From: Roseiarcus sp963758335
GTDB taxonomy: Bacteria > Pseudomonadota > Alphaproteobacteria > Rhizobiales > Beijerinckiaceae
DNA: 64,000 nt
NCBI GenBank assembly: GCA_963758335.1
Contig: CAVWVF010000002.1
Coordinates: forward strand, 1,488,001-1,552,000
Reading direction: 5' to 3'
Positions within the stretch are counted from its first letter, which is position 1, and each line of letters starts with the position of its first letter. The translations under genes and the position numbers were made by a program. The notes beneath the pieces are model-generated. The model was not told the origin of the DNA. It worked only from the letters and a program-made list of their open reading frames with translations, and ran no database searches. Below are positions 9,058 to 18,795 of the stretch, piece by piece.

Positions 9058-10394
9058 TTGCCCAAAAGCCCGGACTGGATCAGACTTAATTCCGCGCCGG
9101 CCATTGACCCACGAATCAGAGCACGGAAACCTCGCCCAATGGTTCGTTCCCATCCGCCGGACGCCAAGGGAGATCGCAGGACGAAGAAGCCTGCCGCCCT
9201 CTCGCTGTCGGACGTTCTCGGTCTCGGCCGTCTCGCTGCGGACGCAGCCGAGGGCCTGACCGGCCTCGTTGAGCACATGCACATGTCCATCCTCGAGACG
9301 CCGGGACTCGCCCCGCTGGCGGAAGGGCCGACGGGCGGGGCCGCGCGGCTCGTCTATCGCGGCTCCGGGGCGCGTTCTGGCTGACCGGCGCCGGCGTCGG
9401 CGCCGCCGCGCCGCTCCTCGAGCCGGAGCCCGACGATCGGCCGGTCTCACGCGGGCGGGAAATCGCGCTCGCCGCGCTGAACGGCGTCGTCGGCGACCAT
9501 CTCGCCGAAACCGGCAACCCGCTCGCGCTCACCATGCGGTTCCGCCGCGACGGCCGGCCGCTCGCGCTCGAGCGACGCGCGCTGGCCGACGCGTTCCCTG
9601 AGGCGACCGGAAAACTCGCCGTGTTCGTCCACGGGCTCCGCATGAGCGACTTGGAATGGACGCGCCAGAACCACGACCATGGCGCGGCGCTCGCCCGCGA
9701 TCTCGGCTTCACGCCGGTCTACCTCTCCTACAATTCTGGCCTGCACGTCTCGGTGAATGGCCGCGCCTTCGCCGATCGGCTGGAGGCGCTGGTCGCCGCA
9801 TGGCCGGTCGAAATCGAGGATTTCGTCGTCATCGGCCACAGCATGGGCGGGCTCGTCGCCCGCAGCGCCTGCCGGTGCGCCGAAGAGGCAGGGCATGCCT
9901 GGCGGAAAAGGCTGAGGAGGCTCGTCTTTCTCGGGACGCCCCACCATGGCGTGCCGCTCGAGCGGATCGGCAACTGGGTCGACGTCATTCTGGGCAAGAC
10001 GCCCTATGCCGCCGCTTTCGGCAAACTCGGCAAGATCCGCAGCGCCGGCGTCACCGACCTGCGATACGGAAACCTCCTGGACGAGGATTGGGAAGGCCGC
10101 GACCGCTTCGCCCGCGAGCCCGACACGCGCCGCCCCGTTCCCCTGCCGAAAGGCGTCGCCTGCTACGCCATCGCCGCCACCACCGCCGCCTCGCCCGGCG
10201 CGGTGAAAGACCTGCTCCTCGGCGACGGCCTCGTCCCCGTCGCCAGCGCGCTTGGCCGTCACAAGGATCCTGCGCGGGCGCTGAAATTCCCGCACGACCG
10301 GCAATGGATCGCCTGCGAGACGGGACACCTCGATCTCCTGAGCCGGCGCGACGTGTATGAGCGGATGGCGGGGTGGTTGGCGCAGCAGGGGTAA
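9058..10394 (+). pseudogene. alpha/beta hydrolase (PGAP1/DUF676-like), one frameshift
   Basis: The N-terminal ~105 residues (ALSLSDVLGLGRLAADAAEG to GGAARLVYRG) read in one frame. Near 9360 they pass to the frame that carries the rest (RGAFWLTGAGVGAAAPLLEP onward). The hydrolase body has FVHGLRMSDLEW, the nucleophile motif IGHSMGG at about 9834-9854, FLGTPHHGVPLERIG, a late Asp in LLGDGLVPVASALG and a His in ETGHLDLL. These are a complete Ser-Asp-His set. The break lies upstream of all catalytic residues, so it could be a sequencing error. Substrate unknown; a cytoplasmic lipase or esterase is most likely. Confidence 0.7.
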
Positions 10395-10537
10395 GGGGTT
10401 GAGGAGACGGGGAATAGCCGAGAGCGCCAACCCGGACCTTGCCGGGCATCGACCTGAGTGTAACATTCCGCTTGCAAAGACTGCGCTAACCCAATTTTTC
10501 GGCGATATTATACTTGACGGGACCAGACACTAGTACG

Positions 10538-11008
10538 TCACGCCCATCCCCAGAAATTGCGCACTCGTTGTGCGATCTCGTTTGCAGGCATTGAAGCCGA
10601 CCCGAGGATATGCCCGTAAGGAGCGCCGATATCCTTAACCCAATCAGGCGTTTGGTTCCCTAGTGTTATGATCGATTCAATATGCGCGCCTCTGGCAATG
10701 AGCGTCACAATATAGGCATGCGGCTTGCGCTCGTTCGGAAAGTTATTATCTTCGCGAAGGGAGATCAACATATTCGTTCGAAGTTGGTGGCTATTCGCAA
10801 ACACTTCCTCAGCCCAATCAATAGCGGGGAGTGCGTTAGGACCCTCATTAATTGGCATTACTTTTGGATGCATGCGGAGATATAGGCCGTTCACTAGACA
10901 TATCTCAAAAGGTGTATTGCGCTCGCGCGACATCCCCGTAAGCGCATGGATGGTAGAGCCCTTGCGCGTATTTACACCTCCGATAAGAGACCAAACGTGA
11001 ATCCTCAT
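10538..11008 (-). CDS. hypothetical protein (156 aa)
   Basis: Soluble 156-residue protein without a recognised domain. It starts MRIHVWSLIGGVNTRKGST and is moderately rich in His, Asn and Ile. Its ATG overlaps the stop of the upstream 63-residue gene by 4 bases, so the two are translationally coupled. Base composition is lower in GC than the neighbours, suggesting transfer. Confidence 0.65.
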   Translation of the reverse strand: MRIHVWSLIGGVNTRKGSTIHALTGMSRERNTPFEICLVNGLYLRMHPKVMPINEGPNALPAIDWAEEVFANSHQLRTNMLISLREDNNFPNERKPHAYIVTLIARGAHIESIITLGNQTPDWVKDIGAPYGHILGSASMPANEIAQRVRNFWGWA

Positions 11009-11196
11009 TCCTGATCTCCAGACTGCATCTGCCTCTTCGTAGCTTCCGGCTTTTCGGACTTCCTTGGCGCTTTGACGACGGCCGCAAACGCCCGCTCAAA
11101 CGACTTCGAGTCGTTATCCGTTTCGGCCTCGCGTGCGAGAACGCGGATGCGCTTGGCGCGCTCGGCCTCAGCAACTTCTTTCTTTTTTGCGGGCAT
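11005..11196 (-). CDS. hypothetical small basic protein (63 aa)
   Basis: A charged helical protein (MPAKKKEVAEAERAKRIRVL) with alternating Lys/Glu. The start at 11196 is preceded by CGGAG at a proper distance; a longer TTG-started form is less likely. It is the first gene of a two-gene operon with the 156-residue protein. No family recognised. Confidence 0.55.
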   Translation of the reverse strand: MPAKKKEVAEAERAKRIRVLAREAETDNDSKSFERAFAAVVKAPRKSEKPEATKRQMQSGDQE

Positions 11197-11294
11197 GAAT
11201 GACTCCGGGACTTTCGTTTGTCGGCGACTCAAAACCTATGCCATATAGGCCCCTTAGTCTATGTCGTGCGGTCGTGCGGGGAGAGGAAAACACA

Positions 11295-11480
11295 ATGGCC
11301 GTCGAGACAACTGCTCTTGATGCTGTCCCGGTTGGTCGAATTTTCCTGTCGTTAGACAATCCGAGACACGTCCAGTTCGATAACGAAACCAAAGTAATTG
11401 AACATTTGTGTTCAAAGGAAGATGTGTATGCCCTCGCGAGAGACATTCATAGACATGGCCTAAATCCTCTTGCCGAGTAG
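11295..11480 (+). pseudogene. N-terminus of a ParB-like (Srx/ParB nuclease fold) protein, cut by an intron
   Basis: MAVETTALDAVPVGRIFLSL starts after a strong GGGGAGAGG site. Further on the frame reads NPRHVQFDNETKVIEHLC and YALARDIHRHGLNPLAE. These match the opening of ParB-like proteins that begin by naming the DNA or partner contact and the NPRH box. The frame ends at a TAG created by the group II intron end, and the C-terminal part is not found on the other side of the fragment. Confidence 0.6.
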
Positions 11481-11874
11481 ATGGGGACGTTGCCGTCCCC
11501 ATCCCTCACAGACCCGGACGTGCGGAATTCCCGCATCCGGTTCCTCACGAGAGAGATTCGCTCGCGGCGGCATATCCGTGGGCAATCTTGGCTGGCGGCA
11601 GAGGATGGCGTTTCAGGATTTCGTTGAGGCGCGCCCATCGGACGACGCTTTGGCGATCTCGCCGAGACAGCCACTTCTGCCATATCCGCACCACTTGATG
11701 GGCGAACCATCGCAATCGTCGAATGTTGCCGCCAACGCCGTAATAGGCGAAGTGGCCCCGCATCATTGATGACAGGTGGCGATGCTGGTCGCGAATGGAC
11801 CAGTGCCGGTGTTTCCGACACCAGTCGCTCACCGCGGCCAACAGTCCGAGAAACTCCAGATAGTCGCTTTGCAT
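11477..11874 (-). mobile_element. ltrA: group II intron, 3' fragment (maturase C-terminus, domains V and VI)
   Basis: On the minus strand an open frame from 11874 encodes the maturase X-domain tail (HLSSMMRGHFAYYGVGGN, RRLRWFAHQVVRIWQKWLSR, HPLPPAKIAHGYA). It is followed by a 34-nt hairpin at 11544-11511 with the domain V layout (GAACCGGATGCGG on one side, CCGCACGTCCGGGTC on the other). A domain VI stem follows, built from GGGGACG and CGTCCCC, ending CTAC at 11477. The reverse transcriptase N-terminus is missing here; a matching 5' fragment lies at 41950-42860. Confidence 0.85.
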
Positions 11875-11889
11875 GAAGGCTGTATAGAA

Positions 11890-12174
11890 TCAGGCCTCCT
11901 CGGCTAGCCGCGCTTTCTGAAATGCGGTTTTCATCGAAAATGGCGGCAACGTTTGGCGGTCGGTGTTTTCGACGTTCATTCGGCTGTCATCGCGAGTCCC
12001 CCGCAACGCCATGTTTTCGGATTCGAGCTGTTGGAGCCGCTGTCGCAGCGGCGCCAGGGCGTCGGCAAGCTCCGCCTCGCTGAAACGAGGCTTGATGTGC
12101 GGGGGGCAGTTCCAGTCGAAGGCCGCCAAACGCAGCAGCAGCGCGCGCTCTGGTTTCGCTCTGTGGCCGGGCAT
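11890..12174 (-). pseudogene. C-terminal tail of a pyridoxamine-phosphate-oxidase-like (PPOX) protein
   Basis: The frame contains RALLLRLAAFDWNCPPHI, KPRFSEAELADALAPLRQRL and QQLESENMALR. This is the C-terminal portion of a PPOX-family flavoprotein: the FDWNCPQH-type box followed by a short coiled coil. The flavin-binding barrel is gone. It ends next to the maturase fragment. Confidence 0.55.
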
Positions 12175-12187
12175 GGCCGACGCTTTC

Positions 12188-13750
12188 TCAGTGCGACCGC
12201 TCCCTCATCGCCATCCGCGCCGAATCGGCGCCGGCCATGATTGCCCCCGTGAAGCCGCCCGATCCGGCGAACGACGAGGCCAGGAAGACGCCAGGGAGCG
12301 GAGTCTTCGGCGAATGCGGGGCCCCAGACAGGATGCTGTGCTCGAGCGGGATCGGCGCGAAGCCGTAAATCGCGCCTCCGGGCGTATTCATGAAATTGTG
12401 CATCGAGCGGGCGTTGAGGAACATGCGCTCGACGACCGCCGCACTGAATCCGGGATAGTCGCGCTCGATCGCCGCCTGGAACACGTCGAGCCATCGCTCG
12501 CGGCGGTCATTCTCGTCCTGCGGGCTCAGCGCCGCCCAGTTGTCGAACCGATCAAGTCCCACCACGCTGACCAGAACCGGCCCATCGTCCGCAAGTCCGC
12601 TGTCGATCGCGCCGTAATTGACCGTGAAGTAAGTCGGCAACCGGTTTCCAGGATCGGCTGCGAACAGCCGCGCGCTCTCCCCGTATTGGCTGAGGGAGCT
12701 CATCCAGTCCGGCAGCACGATCAGGCCATACCGGTCGAGACCGAGTTTCGCCGGTGCCACGCTGAGGCCGAAATGCGCTGAGAACAGGGAAGTCGACAGC
12801 GGCTGACCCCGGTAGGCGTGCTCGATCTTCGCCCTTTCGGCGTCCGGCAGCATATGCGCCAGCACGTGCGGCGCGCAGTTCGCGAAAACTTGCGTCGTCG
12901 GGACGCGCTGCTCGTCCTCCTTCGTCTTGGGGTCCGCGTGGCGGACGAAGGCGGGACGGCCGGAGCCGTCGAAGTCGATTCCCTTCGCCTCGCGGCCGAG
13001 CAGGACCGATCCACCCTGCTTCATGACTGACTTGGCGAGCTTCATCGACAACACCCGTGAGCCGCCCTTGATGAACCGGCCGCCGGTCTTGAGGTATCCG
13101 CCCTGAGCAAGCGCGAAGAAGGGCCACGCGAGACGGCGGGGATCGTCGGCGTAGTACGCCAGATTGGCGGCGATCGCGAACTTCGCTCCCTCGTCGTCGC
13201 CGAGCTCACGCTGGAGGACCGCCCCTGCCGAGGCGCGCCAATCGTGAATGAGGCCGCGCGACTCGAACAGCCCGTGGACGAGTTTGCCGATCGAACGGTC
13301 TTCCCGCGCCTCCATCAGCTCGGCGACGCCGTGGACGATGTGCTCCATTGCGTCGAGCAATTTGGCGAAGCCCTCCCTGCTCTTCGGGAACCGTTCGCTC
13401 AGCGCAAGATGGGCCGCGTCGAAGCCGACCGGAAGATCGAATGCCTCGCCAATCGGGCCTCCTCGTACAGAATAGAACGGCGTGATCGGAACCCATTCGA
13501 TCTCATCGAGCAGGCCGAGTTCCTTAAGGATTGCGTGCTTCGGCTCGCCGGGATTGTGCGGATCCGCCGTCTGATGCAGCGCGGGCTCGATGGTCAGCGC
13601 GCCCTTCTTGAAGGCCGAGGCCGCCCCGCCGACGCTCTGATTGCGCTCGATCACGCAGACTTTGCGGCCCGCCTTGGCGAGCAGCGCCGCTGCGGTCAGT
13701 CCGCCGAGGCCGGATCCGATGACGACGGCGTCGTAAGGATTGTCGCTCAT
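12188..13750 (-). CDS. FAD-dependent NAD(P)-binding oxidoreductase, phytoene-desaturase/CrtISO-like
   Basis: The protein is 520 residues from MSDNPYDAVVIGSGLGG. The dinucleotide motif GxGxxG (residues 12-17) and an acidic VCVIERN strand end (about 36) bind FAD. Near the C-terminus PLPGVFLASSFAGSGGFTGA completes the FAD site. The layout matches amine-oxidase-fold desaturases/isomerases such as CrtI or retinol saturase relatives. The start is set by AAGGTGGGG 6 bases upstream; a longer frame to 13879 lacks such a site. It stands alone, without carotenoid genes nearby, so the substrate is unknown. It is one of the few undamaged genes in this part of the window. Confidence 0.78.
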   Translation of the reverse strand: MSDNPYDAVVIGSGLGGLTAAALLAKAGRKVCVIERNQSVGGAASAFKKGALTIEPALHQTADPHNPGEPKHAILKELGLLDEIEWVPITPFYSVRGGPIGEAFDLPVGFDAAHLALSERFPKSREGFAKLLDAMEHIVHGVAELMEAREDRSIGKLVHGLFESRGLIHDWRASAGAVLQRELGDDEGAKFAIAANLAYYADDPRRLAWPFFALAQGGYLKTGGRFIKGGSRVLSMKLAKSVMKQGGSVLLGREAKGIDFDGSGRPAFVRHADPKTKEDEQRVPTTQVFANCAPHVLAHMLPDAERAKIEHAYRGQPLSTSLFSAHFGLSVAPAKLGLDRYGLIVLPDWMSSLSQYGESARLFAADPGNRLPTYFTVNYGAIDSGLADDGPVLVSVVGLDRFDNWAALSPQDENDRRERWLDVFQAAIERDYPGFSAAVVERMFLNARSMHNFMNTPGGAIYGFAPIPLEHSILSGAPHSPKTPLPGVFLASSFAGSGGFTGAIMAGADSARMAMRERSH

Positions 13751-14004
13751 GAAATCCCCACCTTCGCAATCTCTCCAAACCAGTCCCGCTGCGGACCGGT
13801 CCTTCGTGGTCAAACGGCGCGGCGGTTTGAATGCGACTTGCCTCGCCGCCACAAATGTCGCTGTTTCGACATAGCCCATTGCGACAGGCCGCCGCGATGC
13901 CTCCTAATGCGCGCCGATCGCGGGATCGATCAGATCGCTTCTCAAGCCCGGGAGCGCCTGGACGCCGGAAAGCAGGGGCATACACCCCAGCAACGCCTAA
14001 CGAA

Positions 14005-14027
14005 AGCGCCCCGACAACCGGGGCGCT
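14005..14027. terminator. strong GC hairpin, probable terminator
   Basis: AGCGCCCCG and CGGGGCGCT pair perfectly around a 5-base loop. On the minus strand the stem is followed by TTTCGTTAG, so termination would work best for minus-strand transcripts entering from 14.1 kb upward. No intact gene now lies there. Confidence 0.5.
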
Positions 14028-14113
14028 CCCAAACTTCAATCATCAGACTCTCACGCAGCGATTTTGGCCGCCCTGCCCTCAAGGAGGTGTCCGGCCACAG
14101 CGATTGCACCGCG

Positions 14114-14865
14114 TCAATTCTTGGCGGTCGTTATGGGTATCGCCCGGGCCTTCATCGCCTCAGGGACCACCCGCAAGAGGTCGACCTGCTGAAGCCCGTT
14201 CTCCGTGGAGCAGGGTGAGCTGGCCGGCATTCGACGACAACAAGCGCAGCCTGCTGGCGTTGGCCAATTTGGATGAGGCTTATGGAAAGCTTCTTCGTTT
14301 GCCTCTATCCGAGCTTGCGCGAACAGGCTACTCCGTTTGCCCAAGGGGCTCCGTTTGCTCTCGAATGAGTCCAAGATGAACGTCCTATCGGCCGCAGTGA
14401 TCCCTGTCAGGATCGCGGGGTCGCCGTGGCTGAGAGCTTCTAGGAACCGGTGCCGCCATCGGAACGCGGTTGTGTAATCCACGCCACACCGCTTGGCCGT
14501 TTGAGCGAGCGTCTCGCCGTTGATCATTGCCGTGACCTGATCACTCCAGCGATCCGGATAGCGTAAGGCCGCGAGCGGTGTTCCGGTCAGTGAGTTGAAT
14601 GTCTTCCCGCAACTCAGACAACGGTGACGAGGCTTGCCGTTGGCGCGGCCCCAACGTCATCACCACCACAATGCGGGCAACTCAAGCTCGCGATCTGGCT
14701 TTGCCGGGGTTTTGACGCGAGGCCTACGCCTAGCACGACACCGGTTGTCCTTTCGGCTAAATCAGCAACCTCGGTCGCCCCTAATTCCCGAATCGCCCGC
14801 GTTCGTTGTCGCTTATCCAACAGCCGAGCACTTTGAAGCCAAATCTTAAATGCCCGGGGGTCCAT
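14114..14865 (-). pseudogene. IS1595-family (ISXO2-like) transposase remnant
   Basis: The first frame (14865-14614) ends with the zinc-ribbon start SLSCPHCGGDDVG. The second (14527-14114) begins MINGETLAQTAKRCGVDYTT, then FRWRHRFLEAL, the helix-turn-helix of ISXO2-like transposases. It then shows ITAADRTFILDSFESKRSP, the region around the first catalytic Asp. The two frames are separated by a frameshift, the Glu of the usual ADETF is Arg, and the remaining catalytic domain is replaced by unrelated sequence. Confidence 0.65.
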
Positions 14866-15149
14866 TTCCAGCCTTTTCCAAGTTGTCTAATCGTCCCACA
14901 TTTCTATAGGTTTCGCAATAAGAAGCGTCCCAGATTTGCAGGCCGCTCGGCGTTGGGGGCGGCAACCCCAACGCGCCTCCAACGCCCCCAACGGGTAGGG
15001 GCGCAGAGCCTGTTGTGCGGGCTCAAGGCAGTGGGGGGTCAGCGCTCTGGGTTCGTTCACGGTCGGCGGGTCGGCGCGGCTTCCTGCTGGCCTCCACCCT
15101 CGCGCTAACCTCGCGTCCTCCAGCATCGCTGCTTTCATTGAAAAATGCC

Positions 15150-15480
15150 CGCCCCTATGAAAACATGCTGCTGTCCTTCGCCCAGTTCGAGCGCGAGATC
15201 ACGGGCGAGCGAATCCGCGACAAGGTCGCCGCGTCGAAACGGAAGGGCATCTGGATGGGCGGAGCGGTTCCGCTCGGCTATCGCGTCGAAGACCGCGCCC
15301 TCCACGTTGTCGAAGACGAAGCCGAATTCGTCCGCGGTCTCTTTCGCCGTTATCTCGAAGTCGGCAGCGTGGTGCGCCTCAAGGCCGCTCTCGACGCCGA
15401 GAACCTTCGCTCGCCGGTCCGCATGAGCGGGACCGGCAGAAGGACCGGCGGCGTCCCGTTCTCGCGAGGTCACCTATACT
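15150..15480 (+). pseudogene. middle fragment of a large serine recombinase
   Basis: The fragment reads ENMLLSFAQFEREITGERIR, DKVAASKRKGIWMGGAVPLG and YRVEDRALHVVEDEAEFVRG, the linker/recombinase domain after the catalytic resolvase domain. Both the N-terminal catalytic Ser region and the C-terminal half are missing; the frame runs out at ILAW. Together with 5743-6003 it may represent one recombinase that was split. Confidence 0.7.
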
Positions 15481-15499
15481 GGATCCTGGCATGGCGGTG

Positions 15500-16650
15500 A
15501 CGCGATGGAGGACGCCGCCATGCTCGCGGACCAGCACGGTCCGGACTGTCTTGCGAGGAAGCTTGTAGATCGCGCAGCGAAGGGTCGTGGTCATGAGGAT
15601 CGCGTCATCGGTGCGGCCACTCTTCGCGGGGGACAAGCCAGAGGATCGCTCGCGCAGCACACGAGCCCCCGGCCGCGTCGGCGACTTCGCGTCCGGCGGC
15701 TTCTGTAAGCCCATCAGCCTGAGCGCGTGGGTCCGTGCCCGTAGTACACCGCGACCTCGGGTTCGTCGCACTCGTCTCAATCGAACTCTGTATACTCTTT
15801 TCCCATGAGACCTAGTCGGAGATGGGCCGACCTCTGGTATTCGACGGTGGCGGGGAGAGAGCGATCCCCCACGACGATCAGCTCGACGCGATCTAGGGTG
15901 AGGACCCATTGTTCAGGTCAGGTGCGGTGCTGAAAGAGCTGACAGTCGTCGATAGAAGGCTCGCTCAGGGGAGTTGGAATCCTTCAATGGCAGGGCAAAA
16001 ATCTCCATAATCGCAGTAGAGAGGTTCCAGCATGAAAGAACCGCGCGACCATTGGCCCCCGTCGCGACCTTGGGCTCCGGAAATTACCTCATCGAAAATG
16101 ATCAAAATAATCATAATAATCTACCATTATCCACGCAAATAGAGCGAAAACCATTATGGCGGCGATCCATCGGAGGATGTCGGGACGCCATTCTCGCCAG
16201 AAACCGACCAGCAGCCTATTCATGTTTTGCTACATTGTTATGCCGCCACGCAGCGAAGCCGCAGTCTGCGCCTTTGCCACCCGCAAGCTTAAAACAACAC
16301 CTCGGCGTCTCGAAAGACGCTGTCCAACGCCTTCCAGGGCGCGCAAGAAAGCACGGCTCGAACGCCCGCCAGCGGATGCGATATCCGTCGTCGTAGCATG
16401 TCTTACTGGCCATGTCGCGGGCGTGTCGCGCTCAGTCTTTCCCTAAGCGTTGGCAAAATGCATCCGCCACAAGCCTCGGGAAAGAAGCGATAATTCGACC
16501 AATCGAAAGGCAAATCTCGACACGCCCCGTGCTCCCTCGCCATGGGCGCGCTCGCCGGCGCGGCCCTGGCGCTTTCGGCGACGCGCTGAGGCCATCCCGA
16601 CGCGGCGAGGCTCCATCGGCTCCGGCTCGCCGGCGTGGCCCCAGGAACCT
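15500..16650. other. intergenic stretch without a supportable gene
   Basis: Short frames exist on both strands but none has a coherent protein, ribosome site or recognisable motif. The segment 16080-16140 is locally AT-rich. I see no RNA gene or long repeat here. It is probably decayed insertion-sequence DNA. Confidence 0.5.
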
Positions 16651-16651
16651 T

Positions 16652-17355
16652 TCAGCGGTATGTGCGTAATATGAACATGGCTGCGGAACTGAAGGGCGGT
16701 CGGCCAAGCTTCTTAGGGTTGTAACCCACGACCGCCCCTTCTTGACTGCCGTAGAGCGGCTTCACCGTCGTATCCATGTCGAGAATCCACGGCTCGGCCA
16801 GAAGCGGGGGCGTGCAATCATCGAGATGATGCCGCAGCCACGCGGCGCCCGCCTCTTCCTCAATCGCCGCGAAGGCGCGCCGCACCGCGTCCTCGCTGAC
16901 GATTCTCTTCATGCCCAAAAGTTCAGGCACAACGCCGTCGCCGCGCAGCGCCGCGATATGGGCGTAGCGCGTGTGTCCCGACAATATCGACAGCATCGCC
17001 GTGCCCAGAACGTCGCGCGCCTTGGGCGCGTTCGAGCGAAGCGCCGGCGCTGGCGAAAGGATGCCAGCGCCGAGCGGAAGAACGCCTGCAGATAATCTTG
17101 GGGGCCCTGCGATCGTCGCGAACATTCTCTCCGCAAATATCAGGCTGAGAAGCCGCATGATCGGGATAGGGGGATGCCTCGCGGCGCCGCCCCTCCCACG
17201 GGGGCCTTGGCGAGCTGATGCGGGAGGTCGCTCGGCGCGGCTTGGAGGACCTGACCCCGCCCCACAAGCCGAACCAGAAACTTGGACGGCTCATCATTCT
17301 CGAACTGACTGAGGATCCGCGTCAATTCCTGCCGATCGCGACTCGAGTACACCAC
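16652..17355 (-). pseudogene. DDE transposase remnant (IS1380/IS4-like), frameshifted and truncated
   Basis: Minus-strand pieces in three frames give a transposase N-terminal half. They include RLLSLIFAERMFATIAG, KARDVLGTAMLSILSGHTRY, VVPELLGMKRIVSEDAVRR and AEPWILDMDTTVKPLYG, which holds the first catalytic Asp. The sequence stops soon after GYNPKKLGRP, so the rest of the catalytic core is missing. Upstream, MVYSSRDRQELTRILSQFEN may belong to a second remnant. Confidence 0.55.
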
Positions 17356-17990
17356 AAACGCGCTCGCGGATCGGGACGGAAGATGCGCGTATAAAAATAT
17401 AATAATCCATTAATTTCAATATGTTGGCTATTTAAACAACCGATCAATACGGCGCGTTATGGGCATTCGTATGTGCGACGTATGGGCAGATTACTTTACA
17501 CTGCCTCCGACACGCTAGTGGACCATTTGGCGGACCGTTCGCGGCGGGGCCAAGGTCTGACGCGGGGCTAACTGTGGGCCGAGCGAGCCGCCGGAGGCTC
17601 AGCCCACCTGTCCGGCTCTCGTCGCGTTGGTTACGATCGAGCGCAGCGGCGCGAATTTTTGAAACTGAGACGGAAGCCAGCCGAGGCGCTCGGCTTCGCC
17701 CCATTGGCGAGAAAGCTCCGCAGGCCACCCATCACAAAGACAATCACGATGCGATCGCCATGAAACTTAGGACTAAGATCTTAACTTGTGAACTAAGACG
17801 GCGAGCTAAAAAGTCGCAATATCAAAGAGATAAAAAGAATTAGTACTATAATGTTGTCTCTACTCTTAGGACTGTGATCGTGACTATACTATCATGACCG
17901 CCCGGTGGCTACCTGAACTACCTGACATGTACTTGACGCATCAGAGGTTTGAGCGTAATGCAGTCCTCTAGGGGACATTTCCCTAATGAG
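17356..17990. other. AT-rich intergenic region before the satellite gene block
   Basis: About 630 bases, distinctly AT-rich around 17380-17460 and 17760-17900, without a credible gene. It probably contains the promoter and control sites for the gene block that starts at 18.0 kb. I cannot pick one convincing -35/-10 pair. Confidence 0.4.
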
Positions 17991-18000
17991 GACGACCGCA

Positions 18001-18258
18001 ATGCTTGGACTTAAGGAGAGGGAGCTGCGGCCTGAACCGGTCCTCGAGGACGACCGAGCAGAGCTTGAGGCTTATCTAAGCGACCGATTTGGCGACAAAT
18101 TCAGCTACACCATCCCCGAAGTGGCGAAAGTGTTCGGCAAGTCGATCCCTTGGGCGAGAAGGCAGTGCGATAGCGGCCTGTTGCGCACAATTTGGCATGG
18201 CGGCCAGCGAACTATCAGCCGGCCGGCTTTGATCGAAGCCTATTTGAGGGGATTTTGA
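18001..18258 (+). CDS. small helix-turn-helix protein (excisionase/regulator-like)
   Basis: The 85-residue protein contains YTIPEVAKVFGKSIPWARRQ followed by CDSGLLRTIWHGGQRTISRP. This is a helix-turn-helix of the MerR/excisionase type that reads a promoter or attachment site. The start at 18001 has GAGGACG upstream at good spacing; an in-frame ATG at 17986 lacks one. It opens the replication/terminase block and is the natural candidate for its regulator. Confidence 0.6.
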   Translation: MLGLKERELRPEPVLEDDRAELEAYLSDRFGDKFSYTIPEVAKVFGKSIPWARRQCDSGLLRTIWHGGQRTISRPALIEAYLRGF

Positions 18259-18396
18259 AAAAGGCCGCCCGGCGCGATGAGTGCTCGGAACGGCCAAGAT
18301 ATTTTCAGGGACCAAACAACAACCGCCCCCTGATATCGTAACCCTTCGAGCTTTTCAATAGCTCCGGCGAGCCTCCAACCAAGGAGGTCGTTCGTC

Positions 18397-18795
18397 GTGA
18401 ACGTTGTCGAACTTATCAAATCCAGTGCGCCGCTGCCGAGCGGCTCCTACATCGCTGAGATCGCGGAGGACCCTCCACCGCGGTCAGCCAACGGCCGCGA
18501 TAGGCTTGGCGTTGGCTTCACCCTGAAGGTTGCAGAGGGCCCCGCCAAAGGCCGCCTGGCCGTGGTCGAGCTATTCGTCCACCCCACCGGAACAAGCCGC
18601 GTCGATCGCGACCTCGATGTCTTGGCGGTGTGGTGCGACTGCCTCGGCGTCGACAACGCCGATACTTTGGTCAAGCTCATTGAAAAGCTGCGCGAAGCGG
18701 CCGCCGGTAAGCGACTCGAATTCACCCTCCGGCGTAACGAATGGGCCGGCGGCCTTGATCTTCATCTCACTGCGGTGCGGTGCGCCGATGGCTGA
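18397..18795 (+). CDS. DUF669-like phage protein (possible ssDNA-binding/replication accessory)
   Basis: The 132-residue protein begins at GTG 18397, with AAGGAGG positioned upstream. It contains LPSGSYIAEI, KVAEGPAKGRLAVVELFVHP and LEFTLRRNEWAGG, resembling DUF669 phage proteins encoded beside recombination or primase genes. Its stop overlaps the primase start by 8 bases, so it is coupled to replication. Function is inferred from context only. Confidence 0.55.
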   Translation: MNVVELIKSSAPLPSGSYIAEIAEDPPPRSANGRDRLGVGFTLKVAEGPAKGRLAVVELFVHPTGTSRVDRDLDVLAVWCDCLGVDNADTLVKLIEKLREAAAGKRLEFTLRRNEWAGGLDLHLTAVRCADG

